Shown here one piece after another: positions 25,771 through 37,000 of a DNA stretch of 64,000 nt. Both the position numbers and the translations under genes were made by a program. The DNA lies in contig WPIO01000135.1 in assembly GCA_009760855.2 (NCBI GenBank), positions 1-64,000 on the forward strand, written 5' to 3'. The notes under the pieces are model-generated. The model did not search any database. It had not been told where the DNA came from and was given only the letters and a program-made list of their open reading frames with translations. Source of the DNA: Cristatella mucedo (taxonomy: Eukaryota > Bryozoa > Phylactolaemata > Cristatellidae). Position 1 is the stretch's first letter. Each line of letters begins with the position of its first letter.

Positions 25771-26989
25771 TATACGATATAACTTCAGAGGGATTGCAAG
25801 TATATGTACATATATATTTTTATATGTGTGTTTGTGTGTGTAGGTCCATAATTGTCCTTCTAGCCCCTTCCTAAGTTATCGAGGATATCTTAATTGTGTG
25901 GCCGTAAAAGTCTATATATGCCTGTTTATTGCAGCCGCCGATGGAGTTGTACAACGGAAGATGTCTAATGCAGCCATGGCATGTCACTCAGTGGATTGCA
26001 CGATTCAAGGTGGTTTATCAGGATATCCAACCACGGAGACAGTTCGTTAGGTGGATTAGGCACGCTGTGCAGAGAGTTGCACGTTAAGACCTACCGATTT
26101 CCTTGTTTGGCATTGTATTGTGCAGTCTCACTACACTCTTGGACGTATGAAATATTACAATTAAGCTATGCTTGGAACTTGGCTTGTGCGTCATGAGACA
26201 AGTCCTTTACGGAATCCATGAGCGTTTCTTCGTTCAGGGAAAGATGTTGCTTGCCCCCGCCGCTGGTATAGTCAGTTGTACCCATGCCTAAATGGCCAAG
26301 TGTAGCCACATCGGTTGCTATCGACGCTTGCATAATTGCAGTAATGCCTGCGGCTTTTCAGCTGGAAAGCTATAATTCGAAATGAAAAGAGACGCAGACT
26401 GCGCACAGTCACTTTCGGCTCATGAGAGCAGTCGAACCAAGCACTCGGGGCCCTTTCCAACAGCTGAAAGAGTTGCATGCTACAGCAAAAAGTATTACAG
26501 AAGACTATAATAAATCGCTTAACGATGCAAATTGTTTCAAGCAGGTAAATGCAGCTGTCCTTGTACTTCAGACCAGTAAACATGCAGAATGACCTATATG
26601 TAACATCGGTGCTATTAATTTCAACCGCATCAATGTGCATACAATTAAGCAGTTTGGCTGGACGTGCAGTTGATGATACTGCCTTTCGCTGAAAAACCTT
26701 TACTCTGGGGACGGCTATCACTCCAAGTGCCGTGCAAGCGCCACATAAATAGTGATTTTTTAATGTCAACCACATAGGCTGGTAAATGTGAGTGGCTTAT
26801 ACGCGTACATAGATAGAAATTACTCCGATTCTAAATCTAATTTTAACCAGCTGATGTCAAAGTTCACGCCTTGCTCTCCCCCTCTCCCCCTCTCTTCCTT
26901 TCCAATCCTGTCTCCATCTTTAAATTCATTGCCTTTCTCTTGCCATTGTGGTTATGTTCTCACTTTGAATGTATCCATCAATTTGTTCA

Positions 26990-27125
26990 TTGGTTTAGCG
27001 GTTAAGGGGCTCGCCCCAACCAAGGTCTGACTGAGGTCGTTGGCTCGAGCCCCGAGGCATATGTGAAGCGCCTGAATAGAGATTAAGCTCTCTTGGGGCG
27101 CTATATAAATCAATTATTATTATTG
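26990..27125 (+). mobile_element. SINE-A copy (tRNA-derived head, L2-like tail)
   Basis: A-box-like TAGCGGTTAAGGGGCTC near 26996 and B-box-like GGCTCGAGCCC at 27042-27052. The tail gtgaagcgcctgaatagaga ... ttggggcgctatataaatc then ends in (ATT)n. The best-preserved copy of this family in the window. Confidence 0.85.
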
Positions 27126-27754
27126 TTTTTGTAATATATCTTTGTCGTTTTTTAATCAACGCAGCAATCCCTTTCTCTCGCGTGGTGTTCTCTCGTGTGA
27201 CTCAATTGTATGTTAGACAGTCACCCGGTTCGCCGAAGTGCCAAAGAAACCCTGTTCACTGATATAGCTTGATTGACCCTATATTTCAGTTCCATGCTAC
27301 TAATTCATCCCGATCTAAAATACAGCCTCCATCTGCACGGATTTAGTTAGTTAAAATTTCTGCCACTGTGCATCTCGTTCCTTAAGCTCGCCAGGAGTTC
27401 ATCAAAGCTGTAGAAAACTCAGCAGCAGTTCGCAGAGCCATGATGATCGTGCTCGTTGAGCAATCTCTTGGTAGCTTAAGCGTAGCCAAGAGAGTCATTC
27501 TAGAACGCTACAATAGGTGCTCACTGTCAGCACATTGTCTAGCACTGTCAGCACACTTCAGGCTGCTGTGGGTAATTAATCTGGGATAATGCCAAGTTCA
27601 CGCTAAACGTAACTTATCAATGCCCAAGCAAACGTAGATAGGCGTTAAACCATCTTTTTGAGTGCAGGAAATTCAAGGTGGAGCTGGTTTTATGTGAGGT
27701 TGAGCGGAGATTCTTTTGAGTAGAAATGTTGGCTCTTTTTTGGTAAGCAAGCAG

Positions 27755-28186
27755 CGAGGTAAGTTAAGGGGCAATGTCAAGAAAATACCTATACAATTTG
27801 TCCGACGATCAAATGTGTTTATGGTACCTTTCGAAAGAAAATATATTAGAACTGGGATTGGAAGTTCTGACGACTTCAATGTGAAAGAAAAACAGGTTAT
27901 GCCAACCACGTCGAACCCAGATGTAAATAGAAAGCAACAAAACTACAAATGAAAAATGTACCGATCTCTGCATCATATGCGATTTGTATCCCAACTTGTC
28001 GAACCTTGGTAGATCGCTGTAAATGCTTGAAGCTTGTTGGGGTGCATACTTGTGACTTTTATACAGCTCCATTTCCAGGGTTGGTTGGTGCCTTGTAAAT
28101 TAAATAACTGATATTTCAAGTATCGGAAGGAAATTAAAATGCGAGTTCAGCTCTGCTTTTTCTACCCTAGTTTTAATATTTTTGAT
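27755..28186 (+). repeat. Left arm of the foldback element
   Basis: Inner part pairs with 28272-28507 (for example ctgcatcatatgcgatttgt against ctgcatcatatgcgacttgt on the other strand). Outer part pairs with 31912-31732 (for example gtttatggtacctttcgaaa in both). Confidence 0.8.
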
Positions 28187-28508
28187 ACATTTGGCTGTAT
28201 ACGTTATTAAACGTCCTGGAGCTTTATTTTCCGTAATCGTGGACATATAGAACCAATTTTATCAAACCAAAATCAAAAATATTAAAAACTAGGGTAGAAA
28301 AGCAGAGATGAACTCACATTTCAAATTTCTCTGGTACGTGAAATATTAGTTGAGTTATTTAATTGCCAAGGCACCAACCAATTCTGGAAATGAAGCTGTA
28401 TTAAAGTCACAAGTATGCACCTCAACAAGCATCTACAGCGATCTACCACAGTTCGAAGGGGTGGGATACAAGTCGCATATGATGCAGAGCTCGGTAAATC
28501 TTTTCTTT

Positions 28509-28541
<33 letters not shown>

Positions 28542-28757
28542 TTGCACTTGATAAAGCGCCCTCAGAGAACTTAATCTCTTTCTAGGCGCTTTACATTTGC
28601 TGCAAAGTGATACGCAATAGAATAGTAAGTAAAATCATGCTTGAAAAACAAACAAAATGAATAACATGGTTAGGGGTTACATGCACTGGGTCAGCATGCA
28701 AATGTGGTTAGTGGCAGCATGAACAGTGTCAGCACGCATAAGCACATCGAGGACGAA

Positions 28758-30113
28758 TCACAAGGACCCACTAAATGCTGTCCTAAATAGGTATGTTTTT
28801 AAGTTTCTTTTAAATGTGGTCAGGTCAGGGGTTGTTCTGATGCAGGTCGGGAGGGAGTTCCAGGCTGTGGGAGCATACGAGCTAAATGCACGGTCTCCAA
28901 AGGATTTAAGGTTTGTACGAGGTATTTCTAGACTGTTGGATTCCGAAAAGCGAGTGGTACGATGCTTTGCCTGATGGGGTAGTATATCTGAAAGGTAGGC
29001 TGGAGCCATAGAATGAAGAGACCTAAAAGTGAGCGACAAAACCTTCAAGTCAATCCGTTGCTTGACTGGTAGCCAGTGCAGGTCGGCGAGAAGTGGAGTA
29101 ATGTGGCAACTGCGACGCTCACGACAGACAAGCCTAGCTGCAGAGTTTTGCACCAGCTGCAATCGCCTGATCGCACATGCTGGTAGGCCTGTAAGCAGTG
29201 AGTTGCAGAAGTCGAGACGAGATGTCACGAATGCATGGACCAACTTGGACGTGGTATCCTTATCTAAACAAGCCCTAATTTTAGCAATGCTATGAAGCTG
29301 AAAATAGGCTGATTTGACTGTGGAGCTGATGTGGTCGTCTAACGAGAGGTCGCTTTGGAATATGACACCTAGATTTCGAGCTGATGCAACTGGAGATATG
29401 CTGGCAGAGCCAATTTTGAAAGTCAGCCTTTCCAATTTCTGAATAACACTAGGTTTGCCCATAACTAGTAAGTTAGTTTTATCATCGTTTAGTTTTAGAA
29501 AATTTGCTGCCATCCATGATCGGATGTCATCAATGCATGCAGCAAGTGAGTTGAGAGAATTTGAGGTGCTCGAAGGCTGGGAGGGATCAAAGCAAAGGTA
29601 CAACTGAGTGTCATCCGCATAGAAGTGAAAGCCTAGATTGTGCTTGGCAATCACATCAGCGAGAGGGAGAGTATAAACCGTGAAAAGAACCGGACCTAGC
29701 ACAGAGCCCTGAGGTACTCCATATTTTCGAGGTACTTCAGATGATCTTTGTCCATTCACGTCAACACTCTGGAATCTCCCACTGAGATAGGACCTGAACC
29801 ACTGCAGAGCAGTGCCAGTGATGCCCAGGCGAGATGAGAGGCGCTCTAGAAGTACTTTGTGATCGATGGTATCAAAAGCTGCCGAAAGATCGAGCAAAAC
29901 AAGAAGAGACACTCTACCCATGTCTGCATTCCTATGTAGGTCGTTGTATACCCGAAGCAATGCTGACTCTGTGGAGTGATTAGCTCTAAAGCCAGACTGG
30001 AACTTACTAGCAAGGTGTGAGGTTTCGATATACGAGTTCAGCTGGTCTGCCACGACCCGTTCCAGTGTCTTTGATAGGAATGGTAGAAGGGAGACTGGGC
30101 GGTAGTTGCTCAA
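28758..30113 (-). pseudogene. L2 reverse transcriptase part of ORF2
   Basis: An uninterrupted 451-codon frame with all RT blocks, including AFDTID, VPQGS and YADD, and the L2-type C-terminal domain ending FSGSL. Intact in itself, but separated by a frameshift from its endonuclease, so this copy is not expected to be autonomous. Confidence 0.92.
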
Positions 30114-30163
30114 GTTCTCTTGGTCTAGTTCTCTTGGTCTAGCTTTCTTGAGAAGTGGCCTGA

Positions 30164-31567
30164 CTACAGCTTTTTGAAAGGTGCTGGGACCTGACCTGAG
30201 GCTAATGACATATTAATGATGTTGGTTATGCATGGCAGCAGCAGATCAATGCAACGTAGGAGCAGGACAGTGGGAATAGGGTCCAGTGGACTTGTTGTCT
30301 TCTTTGATTGAGATACGAGCTTTAGGACTACATCACTAGTGACCTGTTTAAATGCAGACATTGAGGCGCAGCCAGGAACCGAGGAACAGCATTCTAGTGG
30401 GAAGGTTGTCATCGCAGGGATGGATTCCCTGATTTTGTCTATCTTCTGCACAAAGAATCGAGAGAAGCGATCGGCTAGATCATCACAAGGATCATCAGGT
30501 AAGGAGCTAACCTGGGAACGGTTGAGGAGATGGTTTATTGTCGACATCAGCATTTTTGGATTGTGCATCTGTGATTCAACAATGTTTCTATAGAAGCTAG
30601 ACTTAGCCTTTGCTAGGATCGATTGGTACGACCTACAGTAGTCTTCATATGCCTGTCGATGGACAGTTAGTCCGGATCTTTTGTATGCCTTTTCAAGCTT
30701 TCGTTTAGTAGACTTGGCTAGTTTAATGTCTGTGGTAAACCATAGGCCGTCTGGGCGGGGGCGCACAGTGCGCTTTGTCAAAGGTGCAAACTCGTCGAGC
30801 GTGTCAGCTAGTGTCGTGTTGTAGCAATCTACCAGTGATGACAGATCGGAGGGAGGACTGAGCAGCAAAGGTGAAGCAGATATGCTCGCACGGACAGCAT
30901 CGATGTCAAGGGTCTTGAGGTTTCGCGATTCACAGGTTATTTTAGAGGAGAATGTGGGCACACACTGTAGATTGAATGAGATCTGCATGTGGTCAGATAA
31001 GCAGGATTTGGTGATAACTGGTGATGACAAAGTGCAGTTATATGAGAAAATTTGGTCGAGTGTGTCACCCTTGATGTGGGTAGGGCCATGCACATGAGTC
31101 ACAAGAGATAATGAGTCTGTCAATGTACGAAATTCGGTGCTGAAAGCGTCAGATAAGTTATCAAAGTGAACGTTGAAATCACCCATAACGAGGAAGGATC
31201 GATTTCTTGCACACAGAATCGAAATGAGATCGGAGAAATCTGAGATAAAGGAGGATTTGGTACCTGGTGGGCGATAGACTACTGCCACTATCGGTGGCTT
31301 GTTTGTGGGTGAGACCAGGAAAATTGATTCAAAAGACTGCTTCGAGGGTACCGCAAATGGCTTGAAGTTGAATTTCGAGCGCACGATCATAGCAACTCCA
31401 CCTCCAGTTTTGATTGATCTAGGGGTGTGAAAGAACGTGAAACCAGATGGAGTAGCGTCTTTAATTGTCGGGCAGTTTATCGATTTCAGCCAAGTTTCAG
31501 TTAGGGCGAGCAGGTCGATACCATTTTCAGAAATAAGGTCGTTTATTACTAGAGGTTTATTGCACAT
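30164..31567 (-). pseudogene. L2 endonuclease part of ORF2 (frameshifted)
   Basis: Apurinic-type endonuclease domain in its first ~220 residues, followed by the linker to RT (…LDEFAPLTKRTVRPRPDGLW). It ends early at APFKKL because of a one-base deletion compared with the copy at 1758-4485. In the family this enzyme nicks target DNA for target-primed reverse transcription. Confidence 0.9.
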
Positions 31568-32265
31568 TGAGCGAGGATTCTAAAGGCAAGCGTTAAGTCT
31601 GGCCGATTGGGTTACAACAGACCTGATGACCACTAAGTTTGAGAGATTTACAGTGATGCATGTGGGGGAGCGTGCTAAGCGGTTCGAGACAATGCTAGGA
31701 ATACCAAACGAGCAGCGTCCAAGCTGGCGGATTTGTTGCTTCCGGTTTACATCCGGGTAAGGAGTAGTTTGCATAAAACATTTTTAATTTCATGCGGAAG
31801 ACGTCAGAACTTTCGATCCCAGCTCTGACATATTTGTCTTTCGAAAGGTACCATAAACACATTCGATTGTCGGACAAAGGTTATTGGTATTTTCTTAACT
31901 TTCCCCCTCAAATCTGAGACATAACTTTTTTACAACAATACAAGCTACTTACGAGTAACCATTTTCAACACACTTTACCTATCGCTGATGACTTTGCAAG
32001 TGAGCTTTTAGTCAGACGGAGATCATTAACGCACACAATAGATCACCAAGTTACAATTAGCTAGTTGAAAGCTAGGTAGAAAGCTATTATGATTTGATGC
32101 ACTCCTAGGACGTACGACTGCCTACACATCGGCTAAGATGTTTATCGCGATCTTAGTGATTGATAAGGAGTGCTGCTTATTCCTAGTACCATTATTTATT
32201 ATGAGCTGCTAGTAGTGGGCCTAATTCCTTACTACATTCAGCATGAGCTGGAACGCGAACACATT

Positions 32266-32604
32266 GGCACCAGCTGACTTCTGAACCATTTCATAGCATT
32301 AGCGGTGCATGATCAGGACATTTCGCTATGAGTGAACCCATGAAAGTAAACAGCCGGGTATACCTTCGAAGCAGCACCATCTAGCTAAACAATTTAAGTA
32401 ACTATGATTAGGTTAGAATTCGCAATACGTCTAAAGTTGGTGCTAAGTCTACCGGTCAGTCCAGTCGTTTAGACCAGCCACTGGTAGTACATACAAGCTT
32501 GATATCGTGGGTATTGCTAAAATTTGGCATCGATTCTCACGCAGCGAGCTGTAAAGCACCTGGATAGTGATGAATTTCTAAAAAAAATATAAAAAATACT
32601 ATCT
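32266..32604. other. Unassigned spacer
   Basis: Contains the phrase gcagcgagctgtaaagcacctggatag near 32540, a scrap of L2 3' tail. Nothing else seen. Confidence 0.4.
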
Positions 32605-32765
32605 GATTATACAGAATCTTCTGTCTTGCGACAAATGAGCTTTCTTTTATGGCTATTACTACGGCTTGCAGCTGCAATTAAGAATGGCCTACTGCAGGAT
32701 TTGAACGCCGACCTCGGGACAGAGGTCACGAAAGCAACCGCTTTACCTAGTCATCACGGCTCACT
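32605..32765 (-). mobile_element. SINE-B copy (tRNA-derived)
   Basis: Minus strand: gccgtgatgactaggtaaag (start), B-box CGTTCAAATCC at 32707-32697, then the gcaagccgtagtaatagcc body phrase and ctcatttgtcgcaagacag. Confidence 0.75.
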
Positions 32766-33781
32766 ATATAAACAACATTACTATCATTACGTAACCAGTG
32801 CTTTTCCATTACTGAGGACTACGTAAAAAATCGAGCAGCAGAGGTACAGTCAAACAGGAGCCACCCAAATGAGCTGCAACTGTTGCTGTTCCGATGAGAT
32901 CGGAATAGTGTTTAAGAAGCAGTTCAATTGTTCCGTGAATTCGTGCCAGGATTTGACGAAACTGGCAGTAGTGGGCACCTGGCACAGGCGAGTCAAGCAA
33001 GTAACTTACCAAGTTTTAGCTTGAACACGCAGTTGCATCGAAGTGACACCAGGCACCTTTAAATTGCTTGCTTGTCTGGAGCTAAGGAACAAGCATAAAC
33101 ACTTTGAACTCAATATTAATTCATTTTACATGCTGCGGTTAATCTCTTTTCCATCGGCCACAGGAACTGGTTTCGTTAATCTCACAGCTGCGCTCCGAGT
33201 TTAGAGAAGTCAGGAACTACCCAATCGAAAAATGGAGCACCCTAATCTATAACTAAATTAAAGTTCCAACGAACACAGCCTCGGCCATAGCTGCATGAAA
33301 ATGCTACGACTGCACTGCCGGATCCCACGCTGGGGGTGGAAGCACCGGTCTACACACGTGTGTGACTCAAGGGAATCCTTTCAGAACGACGAATCTCCTT
33401 TTACATTGTGTCTGTCATGTGTAGACACAATCAATGATTTTGGTTGTAGCCTAAATCCACATCCCACGGCAACGCAGTAAGCATTCAGTGACCAGTCACC
33501 ACACAGGCACCACGATCTTCATGCGGCTGTTGCATAAAATAAACAACCATTTCATTCCTAAATTTCCATTAGGCAGCCCCCATCCATCCATAGAGCGAAC
33601 AAGTCAGCTTGCTCAGTAGCTTGTATCAGCATCCAACCTAGCCTGCTGCAGAAAGCATGGACCAAACTGTCCTGCTAAGCCTACCCTGGCACGAACAAGG
33701 TTGGAGATGATTAGAGCGTCTGTCAATGTAACTACTGCATCAAGCATACTGAATTCAATAAGCAGCTATGAGAAAAATAAA
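32766..33781. other. Unassigned 3' flank of POLD2
   Basis: About 1 kb between SINE-B and the POLD2 polyadenylation signal. No gene recognised on either strand. Confidence 0.45.
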
Positions 33782-33787
33782 TTTATT
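33782..33787 (-). terminator. POLD2: Polyadenylation signal of POLD2
   Basis: AATAAA on the minus strand, about 97 nt past the TGA stop. It is the first canonical hexamer downstream, so the 3' UTR should be only about 115-130 nt. Confidence 0.7.
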
Positions 33788-33883
33788 ACACAGCACATTT
33801 TATGCAGTACACCTACAGAAAAAATGGGATGCAAAACCGAATAGGCCAACAATGGCGTACTGGTGGCAAGACTAGCTGTTTAC

Positions 33884-34011
33884 TCAGTTTCCGTGCAAAG
33901 AAAATGTCAGTGGCTGGCACTCCAGAGTGCGAAGGTTGAGCAACACACACGTTCCAGTCTCACTGAAAGAAGGCAAAGCCAGTAGCAACACTTTTTGATC
34001 GCTTCTGTCGC
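33884..34011 (-). CDS. POLD2: POLD2 terminal coding exon 9 (residues 415-456 and stop)
   Basis: The acceptor is atttgtag before 34011. It encodes [20 protein letters not shown] then [19 protein letters not shown], ending HGN and TGA at 33886-33884. It matches DQTVLLVTVPDFSATQTACL and NLRSLACQPISF. The acidic/glycine-rich tail of vertebrate POLD2 is absent, which accounts for most of the 13-residue length difference. Confidence 0.94.
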
Positions 34012-37000
34012 CTACAAATAAGTCAGCGTGGAAGTGTCACTGCAGAGCATGCTTCGATTGCATCATGAGAATGATTCGCGAAACAAGGCTAATGCCTGCT
34101 TTATGCCGAAGCGATGCAACATCACCAAAAATGTTGCGAGAATCGGCAACGGTAAAGGGAAACCTTGGGCAACTTACTTGGGCCAACAGTGCGGCAGGCA
34201 AAGCCCTTCTGATTTCCAGCAAAAAAGATGTGAGGACAGTTCTCGATGACAAATGGGTCAGCAGTGACAAAAGGATAGGCTCCTACAATTAAGTCATTAC
34301 CACAAAAATAGCCAAATGGCTTGTCCTGCATGCTATATACAAATTATATGCTCTGTAGATGGTTACTTCAATTAAAAACAAAGCCGCTTAGCACGGCATT
34401 CGGCCAGCTGCAGTTGCATATAATCACTAGTTAAGGTTTGTGAATATCATATACAGGAACATTTTAGAGATGAGACTGAACAGAAATTGCATGCCTGCTA
34501 CTAGAGAGTCTCAGAGGATTTATTTCTGGTGATGGCACACTAGGTAAGGCGGTTGCTTTCACGACCTCGGCCCCGAGGTCGTGGGTTCGTTGGGCGATTC
34601 TTTATCGCCACTGCAAGTGGTGGTGATAGCCGTAAAGGCTCTCCTGTCGCTATACAAAAAGAGGCTGTTTAATCTGCTAGGAATTATTTATTTAGCAGGC
34701 TGAAATCACGGCAGAAAACACGAACCTCTCTTGCTCAGAGAATGACTCTTTATACTAAGACTTCTATTTTTAAGGCCGAATCCATTTGTTAAAAAACAGA
34801 TATCATGCTGATCTAACGTCTTGGACTTCCTTCAATAGTTATCAGGACTGAGCAAAAGCACTTACTAACCACACAAGATCACTATTGTGCACAGTAGGCC
34901 AAACAATAATAATAATAATGCACTTGATAAAGCGCCCTAGGAGAACTCAATCTCTCTCTCTCTCTCTCTCTCTAGGCGCTTGACATTTGCTGCAAAGGGA
35001 AATGCAATTGAATGGTGAGTAATATCATGCTTGATAAACAAACAATGAATGTCAAACGAGACTTTCGTTTTTGGCCATATTAGGCATTTGTCCCCTACCA
35101 CTGCGAAGCGTGGAAGTGTCGTAACGTTGCAAGCTACATTATCTCATGCCACCATATCAGCAACATGCCTGGCATGTCACAGTTCTGCTGCTTCCAAGTA
35201 AGCTAACAAAGCTAAAAGGGTAAACAGTTATCACTTGCTCTTCTAAAACGCGAGCTTACAAGTATCTACCCTTTTTTCATACAAATATCACCAGGCATCT
35301 ACCACAGAGGCCAATGTGCTGGTCAATTTCTCAGCTTTGACAAGGAAAGTTCTTCACTCCAAATACGTTGAACTTGGTATGAAAAGCAGCATCACGAATG
35401 AGTATCACAAGGTTATTGTTCCAGCATTTAAAGGCCACTGTTGCTATGGAACGTCCCCCAACAATGAAAGGTATAAAAATGTGTAGCTAACATGGCTGTG
35501 ACACGCTTTGCGAAGATGCAGACATAGCGACAATCTTCACGTCAACTAGAAGTAACTTTTGTCGAACTATCAAGTTTTCCCAAGCTCCTGATTGTAATAA
35601 GAGGGTGCCCAACTTAGGTGAGTAGTGCAATGAATAATGGATGAAATGATAAACTTTCGTAGATCGACATAGAGCCTGATAGAACCAGAGATTGAAATAA
35701 CAGAATATGGTCATTAAGCTAGTCACTATGTGAGCAGCTTCAAGAGGCTTACTAACCATAATAGCTACAGAACTAAAATATTTAGAATGCACACTTCATC
35801 GATGACAAAAAATGTAAAATTCATCTGTATAACACCCTAAGAGAACTTAATCTCTATTCAGGCACTTCCCATATGCCACGGGGCTCAAGCCCACGACCTT
35901 GGCCGGACCATGGTCAGGGGAGCACTTTAACCACAGGGCCAGGCCAGACAACATCCAAGATCCCTTAGAGATTACAACAACAGACCTTGATTGCTCACAT
36001 ACACAGTTAAAAAACCCACAGCTTGATACCATTCAGGCGTCATCAGAATGCAGTATGCTCTTAATCGTCCTTATAGACCTAAACACAGTTCACCAGTAAT
36101 GCTGCTGATCTGTTCAATTAGAGTGTGCCTCAAAGCTTAATACGACAAGGCCACAACTTGCAAATAACTATTCAGTGCAAATTAATTTCTGCAATAAACC
36201 CTTATCACCAGGCTGCCAAATACCAGTCACGAAAATGGTTACATGCATGCGATTGAGCAATAGGTTAACTTCCCACGCAATTTTGGACTTCCTATCAAAG
36301 ATTTATGGTGAAAATCCCAGACCGGACACATACAAGCGTTCACACTAGACATAACAAGGCATATCATTTATCCTACTCAAATGCATATATGTCGAGTGGC
36401 ACAATCAGTGAATGTGTCGAGTCTCACACGAGACCGGTCGCCTATTGAGTAACTCAAGAGTCTGTACTCGGTCCCTTGCTGTTTTCCATTTATACTCAAC
36501 CTCTTGGAAAAGTGATTAAGGCCCATGGAATAGGATTTCACTTTTATGCTGACGATACTCAGCTGTATTTGTCATTCAAACCGCCGGAACCTGCTGCAGC
36601 AACTGAGAGAGTTAATGCTTGCCTTGCCGACATTCAATCCTGGATGTAGGAAAACTTCTTGAAACTAAATGACGGTAAAACCGAACTGCTTCTCACAGTA
36701 CCCCCTATGCATGTGGCTTGTGTAAAAGGCTTTGCGCATCTAATAGGTGATGCTGTTGTGCAACCATCACCATGTGCTCGAAATTTAGGTGTCGTTTTCG
36801 ACAGCTGCCTAAATTTTAAAAGCTTCATTCAGAAGACTGCTTCTACAGCTAGCCATCACGTCCGATCCCTATCCAAGATTAGGAGCTGTCTTCCACAATG
36901 GCAGGCAAAAAAGTTAACTAGCTCGTCAGTTCTGTCTCGGCTTGATTATTGTAATTCACTTCTGACTTTTCATTGGGCTACCAAAGAAAGCAACAAGGCC

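Larger units (their letters stand above)
28509..31731 (-). mobile_element. L2-clade retrotransposon, longest copy (3.2 kb)
   Basis: From the (ATT)n tail at 28509-28541, through RT (frame 30113-28758, 451 codons) and endonuclease (frame 31567-30164), to an N-terminal leader up to about 31731. Endonuclease motifs: ALTETWL, VYRPPGT, GDFNVH, SDH. RT motifs: NYRPVSLLP, LLDLSAAFDTIDH, VPQGSVLGP, YADD at 29621-29610. Frame breaks: an in-frame TAG at 31582-31580 ahead of NPRSM, and loss of one A from an A6 run near 30173 that separates endonuclease and RT frames. No ORF1-like zinc-finger protein is present, so it may be 5'-truncated. Confidence 0.95.
27755..31912. mobile_element. Foldback (long inverted-repeat) element carrying a nested L2
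   Basis: Left arm 27755-28186 and right arm 28272-28507 plus 31732-31912 are reverse complements of each other at roughly 80-85% by eye. The spacer is 85 bp (28187-28271). The right arm is split by an L2 (28509-31731). Without the L2 the element would be about 0.93 kb with arms of about 430 bp. No transposase frame was seen, so it would be a non-autonomous foldback or MITE-like element. The exact termini are unclear. Confidence 0.75.
25771..32265. repeat. Unit 2 of the duplication, disrupted by several insertions
   Basis: Homologous to unit 1 in the pieces 25771-25806, 26490-26985, 27126-27754 and 31913-32265. The gaps are filled by a 683-bp segment of unknown origin, a SINE-A, and the foldback element that itself carries an L2. 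Divergence from unit 1 is high (about 70-75% by eye), so the duplication is old. Confidence 0.65.

Noticed and set aside
27673-27952. Small frames on both strands over the foldback arm as genes
   Set aside because: They lie in the inverted-repeat arm, and the counterpart arm does not keep the same frame.
34037-34292. Plus-strand frames of 73-75 codons
   Set aside because: They are antisense shadows of POLD2 exon 8 and intron 8.
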